This document shows, in pieces, positions 53,513 through 62,379 of a stretch of 64,000 bases of DNA. Location: assembly GCA_016874035.1 (NCBI GenBank), contig VGVM01000003.1, forward strand, positions 35,322 to 99,321. Reading direction: 5' to 3'. Below the pieces are notes generated by a model. The model did not search any database and was not told where the DNA came from. It saw only the letters and a list, made by a program, of their open reading frames with translations. The stretch is from Gemmatimonadota bacterium. GTDB lineage: Bacteria > Gemmatimonadota > Gemmatimonadetes > Gemmatimonadales > Gemmatimonadaceae. Position 1 is the first letter of the stretch. Each line of letters begins with the position of its first letter. The translations under genes were made by a program, and so were the position numbers.

Positions 53513-55207
53513 TTATCGCGGCGCCGAATCCGGCGCGGTGCCGGCGCGTCGGCGCGGAGGGCCGGTCACGTCCCACCGCTCGAGCGATGCCCACCACGCG
53601 TCCTGCCTGAGCGTTCCGGTGGACACTCGCGCGGCGGCGCCGGCCACTACCGACGGCTCATACAGCCAGATCGCCGGGGCGTCGGTGATCGCCGCCTGGT
53701 ACGCCACGCGGAACTGCGCGCGGGCACGGGTCCGGTCCCGCTCCTTCAGCGCCGAGTCAACGTTGGCGTCGAACACCGCACTCGAGTACCCGCCGGCGTT
53801 GTACGGACTGCCTGGAGCATATCCCACCGTGCCCCAGGCGCTCTGCGCACCGCTCGGACTCGGCGTCGTGCGCCAGGTGAACATCGCCGCATCGAAGTCG
53901 TGCGCGGAAAGTCGCGCCTGCATGGCCGCGCCATCGAGCAGCTGGATCTGCATGTCCACGCCCTGCTGCTTGAGCTGCTGTTGCATCAGCTCGGCGAGGC
54001 GCGGACGCTCGCGGTTCGTCGCGGCAACCGCCAGCACGAAGCGCAGCGGTGCGCCTGCCCTGGCGCGCATGCCGCCCGTACCACGCCGCCAGCCCGCCGA
54101 GTCGAGCATGGCGCCGGCGGCGGCCGTGTCGAACGGGAGCTGGGAAAGCGTGGTGTCGGCCGACCACTGGGCGCGCACAAAGGGCCCGAGTGCCACCCGA
54201 CCGAGCGAGCCGTACACGCTCTGCACCAGCGTCGCGCGGTCCACCGCCATGGTTACCGCCTGGCGGACGCGCAGGTCGCCGAACACCGGATGCGGAGCGC
54301 TGCCCTTGGGGCGCTTGAAGTTGAACGAAACCACCCCGTACTCGACGCTTCCAGCCGGGATCAGGCGGAGTTCGGGCGACTTTGAAACCTCTGCCGCGTC
54401 GTCAGGGGAAAGGCGTTCGACAAAATCGGCATCACCCGCAATCACCGCCCGTGCGGCGGCGGGGCCGCCCTGGTGGATCGTTACGATCACGCGGTCGAGG
54501 CGGGGACGCCCACGCGCGAAGTTGTCGTTGGCCACGTACTCCGTGCGCTCCCGCGGGACGCGGATAGCCAGCTTGAACGGGCCATTGCCAACCGGCTGCG
54601 CGGCGAACGACGACACGCGGAGCGAGTCGCGATTCACGGCGGCAAGCAGGTGCTCGGGGAGCGGGATCAGGTTGTACACCAGCTGGTGGAACTGGTCCGG
54701 CCGACGCGCCTTGAACCACGCGGTCGCGTGCGTCGAATCCGGAGCCGTGACCGAGTCCACCACGCCGCGAAGATCGGCTCCCGTTGCCGCGCCGACCTTC
54801 GGGTCGGTCGCGAGCTGGAATGCGAACACGACGTCGTTGGCGCGAACGGGCCTGCCGTCATGCCAGGTCGCCCGGGGGTCCAGCGCGAACGTGACCGCCA
54901 TCGAGTCGCCCGACCACGACCACGACGTCGCCAAGCGCGGCACATACCCATAGTCGCCGACCGTGTTCAGCGAGTCGCCGAGATCGGCGAGCTTCTCGAA
55001 CATGATCTCCGTCATGGCACGCGCCTGCGCTTGCGCGCCAACCATTGGGATCATCGCATCGGCGTCGCCGCCCGCGGCAATCACCACGGTTTTTTCGCCG
55101 CCCATGTCCGCGCGGCACGCGAGGGTGGCGCCAGCCAGCAGGGCCATGAACCAACGCGTCGTCCTGTGCCTGGGCGGCAAAGCGGGCCGATCGGTTGTGC
55201 GCGGCAT
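53513..55207 (-). CDS. Peptide ABC transporter substrate-binding protein (family 5)
   Basis: A 564-aa protein from ATG 55207; the ORF-track start at 55375 lies in the lipoate-ligase gene. Lipoprotein-like signal (ALLAGATLACRAD). SBP_bac_5 features: FEKLADLGDSLNTVG, ATWHDGRPVRANDVVFAFQ, GNGPFKLAIRVP and YSSAVFDANVD near the end. It captures oligopeptides, or possibly nickel or another ligand; peptides fit the neighbourhood best. A weak -10-like TATCGT lies 8 nt before the start. Confidence 0.9.
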   Translation of the reverse strand: MPRTTDRPALPPRHRTTRWFMALLAGATLACRADMGGEKTVVIAAGGDADAMIPMVGAQAQARAMTEIMFEKLADLGDSLNTVGDYGYVPRLATSWSWSGDSMAVTFALDPRATWHDGRPVRANDVVFAFQLATDPKVGAATGADLRGVVDSVTAPDSTHATAWFKARRPDQFHQLVYNLIPLPEHLLAAVNRDSLRVSSFAAQPVGNGPFKLAIRVPRERTEYVANDNFARGRPRLDRVIVTIHQGGPAAARAVIAGDADFVERLSPDDAAEVSKSPELRLIPAGSVEYGVVSFNFKRPKGSAPHPVFGDLRVRQAVTMAVDRATLVQSVYGSLGRVALGPFVRAQWSADTTLSQLPFDTAAAGAMLDSAGWRRGTGGMRARAGAPLRFVLAVAATNRERPRLAELMQQQLKQQGVDMQIQLLDGAAMQARLSAHDFDAAMFTWRTTPSPSGAQSAWGTVGYAPGSPYNAGGYSSAVFDANVDSALKERDRTRARAQFRVAYQAAITDAPAIWLYEPSVVAGAAARVSTGTLRQDAWWASLERWDVTGPPRRRAGTAPDSAPR

Positions 55208-55227
55208 CGTGGCCAACGATAACTCGC

Positions 55228-56052
55228 TTATCGGCGCCAAGTCCACTCGGAGTCTGCATACCGCGCCCGGTGGCGCGCCATGAACGGCTCCAGCAGCGCG
55301 AGGTCGAGCGTCTGCAATGCGCCGAAACGGCGGCCCACGCTTGCGGACAACGCTCCTGAGACCGCCTGCGCCCACGGCAGCGCGGGTACCAGGGCCTGCA
55401 ACGTTGCCGCCGGCATCGTGGCGACGCCGCCACCGGTATTCGCCGCAAACGCCGCCAGCCGCGCCTGGCGGTCTTCCACGATGATCGAACCGTGTTGCAG
55501 GGCAATCCCATCGTCCGCACGTTGCGCGCTGGCCACGAGTTTCCGGCCGGCGACCGTCAGCTCGCCTGCGGACGGCTCGGCGAAGCAGGCTGCGCCGTGC
55601 GGCCTGAGCGGCGCGGCGGGGTGAGCGGCCGGCGCCACGCCGACCACGCCAAGGTCGCCGAGCGCATCGGCGAGGATCGTGTTCACGTCATCGAACGCTG
55701 CGCGAAGTCGCGCCCCGCGGGCGAGGGGCGCAACCACGGCGTAGGTGACCTCGCCGTCGTGCATCAGTGCGCGACCGCCGGTTGGGCGCCGCACGACCTC
55801 GCACCCGGCGGCGGCGATCGCCCCGGGGTCGTAACGGCCCACGACGGATTCGTTGCGACCAAACGACACGGTGGGGCGCGACCAGCCGTACACGCGAACA
55901 ACCCCTTCGCCTGACGCACGGCACCAGTCCATCAGTGCCGCGTCAATCGCCATCTGCTCAGTCCCGCTGGCGACCAGGTAGGGAACCGCTCGCCATCCGG
56001 TCGCCGCCAATGGGTGGGTCGCCGCGGCTGGGGTTCGAACGCGGCCGGTCAC
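55228..56052 (-). CDS. Lipoate-protein ligase/octanoyltransferase-family protein
   Basis: A 274-aa BPL/LplA/LipB-fold protein with a GTG start. Motifs: EQMAIDAALMDW, VVRRPTGGRALMHDGEVTYAV (lipoate-binding loop) and AGRKLVASAQRADDGIALQHGSI (catalytic lysine). A cysteine in AACFAEPS sits where LipM octanoyltransferases have their nucleophile, so it may act as LipM rather than LplA. It lies close to gcvP and gcvH, whose product needs lipoylation. Exact activity is not settled. Confidence 0.8.
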   Translation of the reverse strand: MTGRVRTPAAATHPLAATGWRAVPYLVASGTEQMAIDAALMDWCRASGEGVVRVYGWSRPTVSFGRNESVVGRYDPGAIAAAGCEVVRRPTGGRALMHDGEVTYAVVAPLARGARLRAAFDDVNTILADALGDLGVVGVAPAAHPAAPLRPHGAACFAEPSAGELTVAGRKLVASAQRADDGIALQHGSIIVEDRQARLAAFAANTGGGVATMPAATLQALVPALPWAQAVSGALSASVGRRFGALQTLDLALLEPFMARHRARYADSEWTWRR

Positions 56053-56073
56053 GATGCAGCCACCCAGCGGCGC

Positions 56074-56253
56074 CTACCGCGTAAGTGCGTAATAGATGAC
56101 GTACAGCCAGCTCATGAAGCCCTGCACGATCGCCCAGAACAGCGAGTGGTGTTCGCTCCAGGAGATCGTGATGGCCAGCGCACTGCCGAACCCAATCCCG
56201 GCGCGGGCCGCGCCACCTGCCGACACCACCCGGACCCGTTCACCGTTGCTCAT
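56074..56253 (-). CDS. Conserved 59-aa membrane protein (missed by the ORF track)
   Basis: Reading the minus strand gives ATG at 56253, 59 residues, and TAG at 56074. The product begins MSNGERVRVVSAGG and has a hydrophobic half with SWSEHHSLFWAIVQGFMSWL and YVIYYALTR at the end. The WSxxHSLFWAIVxGFxSWLYVIYY pattern looks like a small conserved inner-membrane protein I have seen in varied bacteria. A -10-like TACATT precedes the start. The role is unknown. It is divergent from gcvP. Confidence 0.65.
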   Translation of the reverse strand: MSNGERVRVVSAGGAARAGIGFGSALAITISWSEHHSLFWAIVQGFMSWLYVIYYALTR

Positions 56254-56314
56254 AGGGAGAATGTAGCCTCGCGTTGAGGTAGTTTTCCGGTTCCACCGTC
56301 ATCACCTGACTCCC

Positions 56315-59176
56315 GTGCCCGCCATCTCCGCTCCCGACACCTTCGTCTCGCGCCACCTCGGCCCCAGCGACGCTGACGTTCGCGCCATGCTGGACACCCT
56401 CGGTTACGCGTCGCTCGATGCCTTGATTGAGTCTACGGTCCCGCCGAATATCCGGTTTCGGCGCGCGCTGGCGCTCCCGGCGGCGACCTCCGAACAAGAG
56501 GCGCTGGCCGAGTTCCGCGCGATGATGAGCGGCAACGAGGTGTGGCGAAACTTCATCGGGATGGGCTACTACGCGACGCACACGCCGCCCGTCATCCAGC
56601 GCAACATCCTGGAGAATCCCGGCTGGTACACCGCGTACACCCCGTACCAGGCGGAGATTGCGCAGGGGCGACTCGAGGCGCTGCTGAACTTCCAGACACT
56701 CGTGACCGACCTCACGGGTTTGCCGATGGCGAGCGCCTCGCTGCTCGACGAAGCCACGGCGGCCGCGGAGGCAATGCAGCTCGTGCACGCGGCGGTGAAC
56801 GGACGCGACACGTTCATTATTGCGGACGATTGCCACCCGCACACGATAGACGTCGTGCAAGCGCGTGGTGCCGCGCGCGGGATCACCGTGCTCGTGCAGC
56901 CGGCGGCGGCGCTCGCGCCCGATGCCAAGACGTGCGGCGTGCTGTTGCAGTACCCGAATACGATGGGCGGCATCGCGGACCTGCGCGCGGTGGCCGAGCG
57001 CGTGCACGCCGCCGGCGCACTCGTGGTTGCCGCGACGGACCTGCTCGCCCTCACCGTCCTTGCGCCGCCGGGTGAATGGGGCGCGGATGTTGCGGTCGGC
57101 TGCGCCCAGCGCTTCGGCGTGCCGATGGGGTACGGCGGCCCGCACGCGGCGTTCTTCGCCACGCGCGACGAGTACAAGCGGCACATGCCGGGCCGCATCA
57201 TCGGTGTCTCGAAGGACTCGAACGGCCGCATGGCGCTCCGCATGGCGCTCGGGACGCGCGAGCAGCACATCCGCCGCGAGAAGGCGACGAGCAACATCTG
57301 CACCGCGCAGGTCCTGCTCGCGGTGATGAGTGGCATGTACGCCGTGTTCCATGGTCCGGATGGCCTGGTGCGCATCGCACAGCGAGCCCATCACCTCGCG
57401 GAGACCTTCGCGCAAGGTGCGCGCGATCTCGGCCACACGGTTGCGCACGATGATTTCTTCGACACCGTGCAGGTCAGGCTCAAGGCGGGCACGACGGTTG
57501 CCGCGGTCCGCACGGCGGCCGAGGCGCGCAAGCTGAACCTCCGTTACTTCGCGGACGGCTCGATTGGCGTGTCGTTCGGCGAAACGCACGGCGCCGCCGA
57601 CGTGGACGACCTGCTCGCATGCCTCGGCGCATCCAAGCCGATGGCCGCGGCGACGGCCGCGAAGGTGGATGCGCGGTTCGACGAACGGTTCGCGCGCACG
57701 AGCGCGTTCTGCACGCACCCGGTGTTCCACTCGCATCATTCGGAGTCGGCGTTCCAGCGCTACGTGCGTCGGCTCGAGTCGCGCGACCTGTCGCTCGTGC
57801 ACTCGATGATCGCCCTGGGTTCGTGCACGATGAAGCTCAATGCTGCCGCCGAGATGTTCCCGGTGACCTGGCCGGAAGTCGGCGGGCTGCATCCCTTCGC
57901 GCCGCGTGAACAGGCCAAGGGGTACCGCGTGATGTTCGAGCGGCTCGAGTCGGCTCTCGCGGAAATCACGGGGTTCCATGCGGTCTCGCTGCAGCCGAAC
58001 GCAGGGTCGCAGGGCGAATACGCCGGACTCCTTGTCATTCGCGCGTACCATCAGGCACGCGGGCAGGGGCACCGCACGATCTGCCTGATCCCGCAGTCGG
58101 CGCACGGCACCAATCCCGCGAGCGCCGTCATGGCGGGCATGCAGGTGGTCGTCGTAAAGACCGATGCGATGGGCAACATTGACGTCGCGGACCTCAAGGC
58201 AAAGGCGGCGCAGCACGGCGCCAACCTCGGCGCCCTGATGGTCACGTATCCGTCCACGCACGGCGTGTTCGAGGAAGCGATCACCGACATCACCGCGATC
58301 ATTCACGAGCACGGCGGGCAGGTGTACCTCGACGGCGCGAACATGAATGCCATGGTCGGGCTTTGCCGTCCCGGCGACATCGGCGCCGACGTGTGCCACC
58401 TGAACCTGCACAAGACGTTCTGCATCCCGCACGGGGGCGGCGGTCCGGGCATGGGGCCGATCGGCGTGGCGAAGCACCTCGCGCCGTTCCTGCCGGGCCA
58501 CGCGGTCGTGAAGACCGGCGGCGAGCAGGCGATCGGCGCGATCAGCGCTGCGCCGTGGGGCAGCGCGAGCATCCTGCCCATCTCGATGATGTACATCATC
58601 ATGATGGGCGGCGAAGGGCTCACGCTCGCGACCAAGTACGCGATCCTCAACGCCAACTACGTGGCCCGGCGCCTCGAGCCGCACTATCCCGTGCTGTACA
58701 AGGGCAAGCAAGGCACGGTCGCGCACGAGTGCATCGTGGATCCGCGCCCGCTCAAGCAGTCGGCGGGCGTCGAGGTCGAGGACATCGCGAAGCGGCTGAT
58801 GGACTATGGGTTCCACGCGCCGACGGTCTCATTCCCCGTCGCGGGCACCCTGATGATCGAGCCGACGGAAAGCGAGCCGAAGGAGGAACTCGACCGGTTC
58901 TGCGATGCGCTGATCGCGATCCGGGAGGAAGCGCGCGAAGTGGAGTCCGGCGTCTATCCGCGCGACGACAACCCGCTCGTGCATGCGCCGCACACGCTCG
59001 AGGTGACGCTCAGCGATGCGTGGTCACGCGCCTACTCGCGCGAGAAGGCCGCGTTCCCGTTGTCGTGGGTGCGGAGCCGGAAGTTCTGGCCGGCCGTCGG
59101 TCGCGTGGACAACGCGTTCGGCGACCGGAACCTGGTGTGCGCGTGCCCGCCGATCGAGCTCTATGCGCAGGGATAG
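56315..59176 (+). CDS. gcvP: Glycine dehydrogenase (decarboxylating), P protein
   Basis: A 953-aa single-chain P protein with a GTG start. It removes CO2 from glycine and passes the aminomethyl group to lipoylated GcvH. The N-terminal half is a structural duplicate ([33 protein letters not shown]). The C-terminal half carries the PLP lysine in [21 protein letters not shown]. Length is normal. gcvH lies just downstream on the opposite strand; gcvT is not in this window. Beyond the stop is a heptad-repeat hairpin. Confidence 0.96.
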   Translation: MPAISAPDTFVSRHLGPSDADVRAMLDTLGYASLDALIESTVPPNIRFRRALALPAATSEQEALAEFRAMMSGNEVWRNFIGMGYYATHTPPVIQRNILENPGWYTAYTPYQAEIAQGRLEALLNFQTLVTDLTGLPMASASLLDEATAAAEAMQLVHAAVNGRDTFIIADDCHPHTIDVVQARGAARGITVLVQPAAALAPDAKTCGVLLQYPNTMGGIADLRAVAERVHAAGALVVAATDLLALTVLAPPGEWGADVAVGCAQRFGVPMGYGGPHAAFFATRDEYKRHMPGRIIGVSKDSNGRMALRMALGTREQHIRREKATSNICTAQVLLAVMSGMYAVFHGPDGLVRIAQRAHHLAETFAQGARDLGHTVAHDDFFDTVQVRLKAGTTVAAVRTAAEARKLNLRYFADGSIGVSFGETHGAADVDDLLACLGASKPMAAATAAKVDARFDERFARTSAFCTHPVFHSHHSESAFQRYVRRLESRDLSLVHSMIALGSCTMKLNAAAEMFPVTWPEVGGLHPFAPREQAKGYRVMFERLESALAEITGFHAVSLQPNAGSQGEYAGLLVIRAYHQARGQGHRTICLIPQSAHGTNPASAVMAGMQVVVVKTDAMGNIDVADLKAKAAQHGANLGALMVTYPSTHGVFEEAITDITAIIHEHGGQVYLDGANMNAMVGLCRPGDIGADVCHLNLHKTFCIPHGGGGPGMGPIGVAKHLAPFLPGHAVVKTGGEQAIGAISAAPWGSASILPISMMYIIMMGGEGLTLATKYAILNANYVARRLEPHYPVLYKGKQGTVAHECIVDPRPLKQSAGVEVEDIAKRLMDYGFHAPTVSFPVAGTLMIEPTESEPKEELDRFCDALIAIREEAREVESGVYPRDDNPLVHAPHTLEVTLSDAWSRAYSREKAAFPLSWVRSRKFWPAVGRVDNAFGDRNLVCACPPIELYAQG

Positions 59177-59190
59177 CTCGCTGAAACGGC

Positions 59191-59274
59191 GAGTGGTGGG
59201 TCTTCGGTGATCGGTGGTCAGTTGTGGTGACCACAGCCGATCACCGACCACCGATCACCGGCCACCCACAACTC
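59191..59274. repeat. Imperfect heptad-repeat hairpin between gcvP and gcvH
   Basis: Left units GGTGATC GGTGGTC (59206-59219) pair with GACCACC GATCACC (59246-59259). Extra GATCACC and GGCCACC units, outer arms GAGT.GTGGGT and CCCAC.ACTC, and a nested GTGGT-G-ACCAC (59224-59234) extend it. It lies between convergent genes and could act as a bidirectional terminator. Confidence 0.75.
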
Positions 59275-59287
59275 GTCGTAGTAGTTG

Positions 59288-59677
59288 CTACTTCCCGCCC
59301 AGGTGCGCCCCGTACGCCTTCGCGTCCATCAGCGCCGCCACGTCCGCCTCACTGCTGACCTTGAGCTTGATCATCCAGCCGTCGCCGTACGTGTCGCGGT
59401 TCACGACGGCCGGGTCGCCCTCCAGCGCGCCGTTCACCTCGACGACTTCGCCGGCAACCGGGCAGTAGAGGTCGCTGACGGCCTTCACGGCCTCAACGGT
59501 GCCGAACGTGTCGTGCGCGCCGAACTTCTGGCCCGGCTTCGGCAGTTCGAGGAAGACGATGTCTCCCAACTCGCCCTGCGCGTAGTCGGTGATACCGACA
59601 TAGTACGCGCCGCCACCGGCGGACTTGAGGTATTCGTGGTCGGCGGTGTAGCGGAGGTCAGCGGGGATGTTGGACAT
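59288..59677 (-). CDS. gcvH: Glycine cleavage system H protein
   Basis: A 129-aa lipoyl carrier from ATG 59677; the ORF-track extension is intergenic. Typical segments: LRYTADHEYLK, YVGITDYAQGELGDIVFLELP, and lipoyl-lysine K65 in GTVEAVKAVSDLYCPV. It shuttles the aminomethyl and dihydrolipoyl groups between P, T and L proteins. It converges on gcvP. A -10-like TAACAT lies 7 nt before the ATG. Confidence 0.95.
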   Translation of the reverse strand: MSNIPADLRYTADHEYLKSAGGGAYYVGITDYAQGELGDIVFLELPKPGQKFGAHDTFGTVEAVKAVSDLYCPVAGEVVEVNGALEGDPAVVNRDTYGDGWMIKLKVSSEADVAALMDAKAYGAHLGGK

Positions 59678-59709
59678 GGCGCCAATGTTAGGGCGCGCAC
59701 CCCGCCTTC

Positions 59710-60423
59710 TCAAGGCGAGCGGTTACTCGCCCGGTCAACCAGTGCGCGCCAAAGCGCCTCGACCTGGCCGTCGAGCGCCCCGATGGCCCCGTCGTTGGCG
59801 ATCACATAGTCCGCCGCGGCGCGCTTGGCCGACGCGTCGGCCTGCGCGGCCATCATGGCCCGCGCTTCGGCGTCCGGGATCAGGCGGTCCGCCGTCAGCC
59901 GGCCGAGGCGGACGGCCTCGGGCGCGTCCACCACGATTACGGCGTCGAACTCCCCCTGCAGCCCGGTCTCGAACAACAGCGGGATGTCGGACACCACGAC
60001 CTGCGCCCCCGCTGCGGCCGCCGCGGCGCTGAGCTCAGCGCGCCGTCGCTGCACGATCGGGTGGATGATCGCTTCGAGCGCGGTGCGCGCGGCTGAATCC
60101 TCGAACACGAGGCGTCGCAACGCGGCGCGGTCGAGTGAGCCGTCCTGCGCAACGATCGCGCGGCCGAAACGCGCGACGACCGCCGCCAGCCCCGGTGTGC
60201 CGGGCGCCACGGCCTCCCGCGCAAGCGCATCCGCGTCAATCACGGTCGCCCCGCGCCGGGCCAGGAGCGCGGCGACGGTGCTCTTGCCGCTCGCAATGTT
60301 GCCGGTCAGCGCAACGTGTAGCAGGGGAGTACCCGGGTTCGGAGGGCGTGGACGAAACGCGGTGCCAGCCAGACGGGTATTACGTTTACCCGTGGAAGCC
60401 CCGTCCGACAGTCCCATTCGCAT
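59710..60423 (-). CDS. coaE: Dephospho-CoA kinase
   Basis: Phosphorylates dephospho-CoA in the last step of CoA synthesis. Walker A LTGNIASGKSTVAALLARRG, IDADALAREAVAPGTPGL, and IPLLFETGLQGEFDAVIVVDA are all present. The catalytic core begins only at about residue 35 of the ORF; the preceding residues are Arg/Pro-rich and overlap the start of the divergent pilin gene. No ATG, GTG or TTG lies between, only CTG at 60324, so the true start is uncertain. Confidence 0.88.
   Translation of the reverse strand: MRMGLSDGASTGKRNTRLAGTAFRPRPPNPGTPLLHVALTGNIASGKSTVAALLARRGATVIDADALAREAVAPGTPGLAAVVARFGRAIVAQDGSLDRAALRRLVFEDSAARTALEAIIHPIVQRRRAELSAAAAAAGAQVVVSDIPLLFETGLQGEFDAVIVVDAPEAVRLGRLTADRLIPDAEARAMMAAQADASAKRAAADYVIANDGAIGALDGQVEALWRALVDRASNRSP
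60378..60383 (+). promoter_or_regulatory. -10-like hexamer before the GspH/FimT gene
   Basis: TATTAC lies exactly 8 nt before the GTG start at 60392, with no Shine-Dalgarno sequence. The spacing matches the MarR and PilV genes. Confidence 0.35.
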
Positions 60424-60982
60424 ACGCCGACCCGGTTACACGATCATCGAGCTTGCGGTCACGCTTGCCATCGCGGCGATCGTGACGGCGATGGCGCTGC
60501 CGGCCGTGGATTTCAACCGCCTGCGCATGGACGCCAGTTCCCGGTTCGTCCAGAACCGCCTGATCTGGGCCCAGTCGCGCGCGATCCAGAAGAACATGCA
60601 GCTGGTGGTTGAGATGTACTACGACCGCTCGCAGTTCCGGATCGTCGAGGATGCGGACGCCAGTGGGACGTACACGAACGGCGAGACGGCGCACTGGACC
60701 ACGCTGCCGGAATCCATGAAGTTCGCGACGCCGCCGACGACGATCGACGGTTCGACGGCGTACTACGCGACCGGAGCCGGCATCACGAAGAACGGCGCCG
60801 AGGAATACCCCGCACTCATCTTCTATGCGAACGGCTCTTCGAGCGGCGATGCCGTGATCTACCTCGGCAGCCCTCGGTGCGCGACCGAGGACAATCGCGC
60901 GATCAAGGTCACCGGGTCGACGTCGAAGATGTCGTTCTACCGGATGGGGGCAAACGGTACCTGGGGCCTCAGCGAACTGTAG
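60392..60982 (+). CDS. GspH/FimT-type minor pseudopilin
   Basis: A 196-aa protein from GTG 60392. A class III signal with cleavage in RRPG|YTIIELAVT is followed by the hydrophobic pilin helix (LAIAAIVTAMALPAV). The C-terminal globular domain has no close feature I know. It is processed by prepilin peptidase and joins a type IV pilus or type II secretion pseudopilus. More minor pilin genes follow at 61948 after a regulator gene on the opposite strand. Confidence 0.8.
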   Translation: MEAPSDSPIRIRRPGYTIIELAVTLAIAAIVTAMALPAVDFNRLRMDASSRFVQNRLIWAQSRAIQKNMQLVVEMYYDRSQFRIVEDADASGTYTNGETAHWTTLPESMKFATPPTTIDGSTAYYATGAGITKNGAEEYPALIFYANGSSSGDAVIYLGSPRCATEDNRAIKVTGSTSKMSFYRMGANGTWGLSEL

Positions 60983-61000
60983 GTCCGCCGCCGGCGCGCG

Positions 61001-61768
61001 CTACGCGCGTCCGACCGATTTCAGGAACTCCGACACGACGAACCCCGCGCCGCCACGGGTGCGGATCTCCTGCGGCGTCGCGCTGAGGTAGCGCTGGCAG
61101 GTGTTCCGGAACGCACTGCCGGACGGAAAGTCGAGGGCCCGCGCAGCGCTGTCCGCACTCCGGTTGGCGTCCTCGAGCATCCGCGCGGCGACGACCAGGC
61201 GTCCCCAGGTGATCAGCTTCTGCGGGGCGGGGAAGCGATCGTGCTCCAGCCGCGTCAGCAGCGTGCGCTTCGAGACGTTGAGGATCTCGGCGAGCCGGTG
61301 AGACGTGAGTCGCAGGTGGGCCCGGGTGATCGAGACCAGCACGGCGTCGCGGGAGACGGCATTGATCGTGCCGAGCCGACCACGCAGGAGCGTGGCCACG
61401 CCGCGGGCTTCGGCCTGGCCGAGGACGCTCTTGAGCTGCAAGGGCGAGTCGTCCTGGTCCACGATGATCAGGCCGTCGAAGCCCGCGCGCCCGGCATCGA
61501 ACAGGTCCCGCACGCGGCCGGAGTGAAAGCTCACGTAGGCGACCAGCGTAATGCGGGCGAATCGGAGCTTAAGCTGGCGGACGCGGTCGAAGTTGGCGCG
61601 CCCATCGGCGAAGAGGTCGATCGCGGCCAGGTGCACGGCCTCGTCCTCGCAGGCGCGCATCACCTCCTCCCATGAATGACAGGGCACGACCGTGTGCTGG
61701 CCGCTCACGGCCTGCACCACGCGCAGGAGGCAGCGTTCTTCGGGAAGCAGTGTGGCGATTACGCCCAT
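61001..61768 (-). CDS. AraC-type helix-turn-helix regulator
   Basis: A 255-aa cytosolic protein. The N-terminal half has a receiver-like beta-alpha pattern (HLAAIDLFADG, ITLVAYVSF) without a clear full set of phosphoacceptor residues. The C-terminal HTH resembles AraC domains: LAEILNVSKRTLLTRLEHD and then SADSAARALDFPSGSAFRNTCQRYLSATPQEIR. It lies between two pseudopilin genes on the opposite strand, so it may control them. No inducer site is recognisable. Confidence 0.72.
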   Translation of the reverse strand: MGVIATLLPEERCLLRVVQAVSGQHTVVPCHSWEEVMRACEDEAVHLAAIDLFADGRANFDRVRQLKLRFARITLVAYVSFHSGRVRDLFDAGRAGFDGLIIVDQDDSPLQLKSVLGQAEARGVATLLRGRLGTINAVSRDAVLVSITRAHLRLTSHRLAEILNVSKRTLLTRLEHDRFPAPQKLITWGRLVVAARMLEDANRSADSAARALDFPSGSAFRNTCQRYLSATPQEIRTRGGAGFVVSEFLKSVGRA

Positions 61769-61857
61769 GGCGGCAACGCTCTCAGATCGTGACGATCGGC
61801 TGACGCTCGGGCCCGCCTACGGGACACGGGCCAGACCGTCACACCTGATGTAATTCC

Positions 61858-61870
61858 ATCACAATGTGAT
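61858..61870. promoter_or_regulatory. 13-bp palindrome in the AraC-PilV gap
   Basis: ATCACA-A-TGTGAT is a perfect inverted repeat in an AT-rich part of the divergent gap between the regulator and the pilV-like gene. A candidate operator for either gene. Confidence 0.45.
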
Positions 61871-61933
61871 AGCAATGGCGCGCGCCGAGACGATTTGCCG
61901 GTGGCGCCGGGATGTGCAATCGCCGACACTATC

Positions 61934-61939
61934 TATATG
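61934..61939 (+). promoter_or_regulatory. -10-like hexamer before the PilV-like gene
   Basis: TATATG, 8 nt before the ATG at 61948. An overlapping TATCTA starts at 61930. No clear -35 and no Shine-Dalgarno sequence. Confidence 0.35.
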
Positions 61940-61947
61940 GTTGCACC

Positions 61948-62379
61948 ATGACGCCGCCGATTCCCGCTCGCCCGCCAATTCGCCGCCCGCCTCGCGTGCG
62001 TCGTGGTATGACGCTGGTCGAGGTCATCCTGGCGATCGTGATCCTGAGCGGGACGATGCTCGGGCTCGGCAACTTCGCGCGCAAGTTCCAGAGCGCGAAC
62101 TCGGGTTCGACGAGCAAGACCCTGGCGAGCGACCTGGCCGCCTCCCGCGTGGCCGAGATCGAGGCGTACCGCGCGTACAACGGCATCGTCTCGACCTACA
62201 ACGGCGTGGCCGAGTCGTTGACCACCGGCGTGTACGCGGGTTTCACGCGCAGCACCGCCGCGGTGCGCTGTTCGGGCTGCCCGAGCGCGACGACCGACTA
62301 CATCACCGTGACGGTCTCGGTGACCGGCAACGACCTCACGTCCGCCGTCACGAAAACGGTGGTCATCGCGGCGTTCTGA
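61948..62379 (+). CDS. PilV-like minor pseudopilin
   Basis: A 143-aa protein from ATG 61948. A basic, Pro-rich leader ends in the prepilin site RVRRG|MTLVEVILAIVIL. The mature part is small, with two cysteines in RCSGCPSA. It corresponds to type IV pilus modification/initiation protein PilV in position and signature. Its stop overlaps the PilW-like ATG (TGATG). Confidence 0.78.
   Translation: MTPPIPARPPIRRPPRVRRGMTLVEVILAIVILSGTMLGLGNFARKFQSANSGSTSKTLASDLAASRVAEIEAYRAYNGIVSTYNGVAESLTTGVYAGFTRSTAAVRCSGCPSATTDYITVTVSVTGNDLTSAVTKTVVIAAF

Noticed and set aside
52475-55207. Nickel (Nik) rather than peptide ABC system
   Set aside because: Family 5 binding proteins cover both, but no nickel enzyme is nearby and the POT gene and peptidases favour peptides; not excluded.
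56029-56045. GGGGTTCGAAC, similar to a tRNA T-loop
   Set aside because: It lies at the start of the lipoate-ligase gene and no acceptor or anticodon stems can be drawn around it.
56240-58816. 858-codon open frame antisense to gcvP
   Set aside because: Arg/His-rich translation, typical of an antisense shadow in GC-rich DNA; gcvP on the other strand is complete and conserved.
61858-61870. Possible CRP site (TCACA/TGTGA)
   Set aside because: The half sites are in the reverse order and 1 nt apart, unlike TGTGA-N6-TCACA; kept only as an unnamed palindrome.
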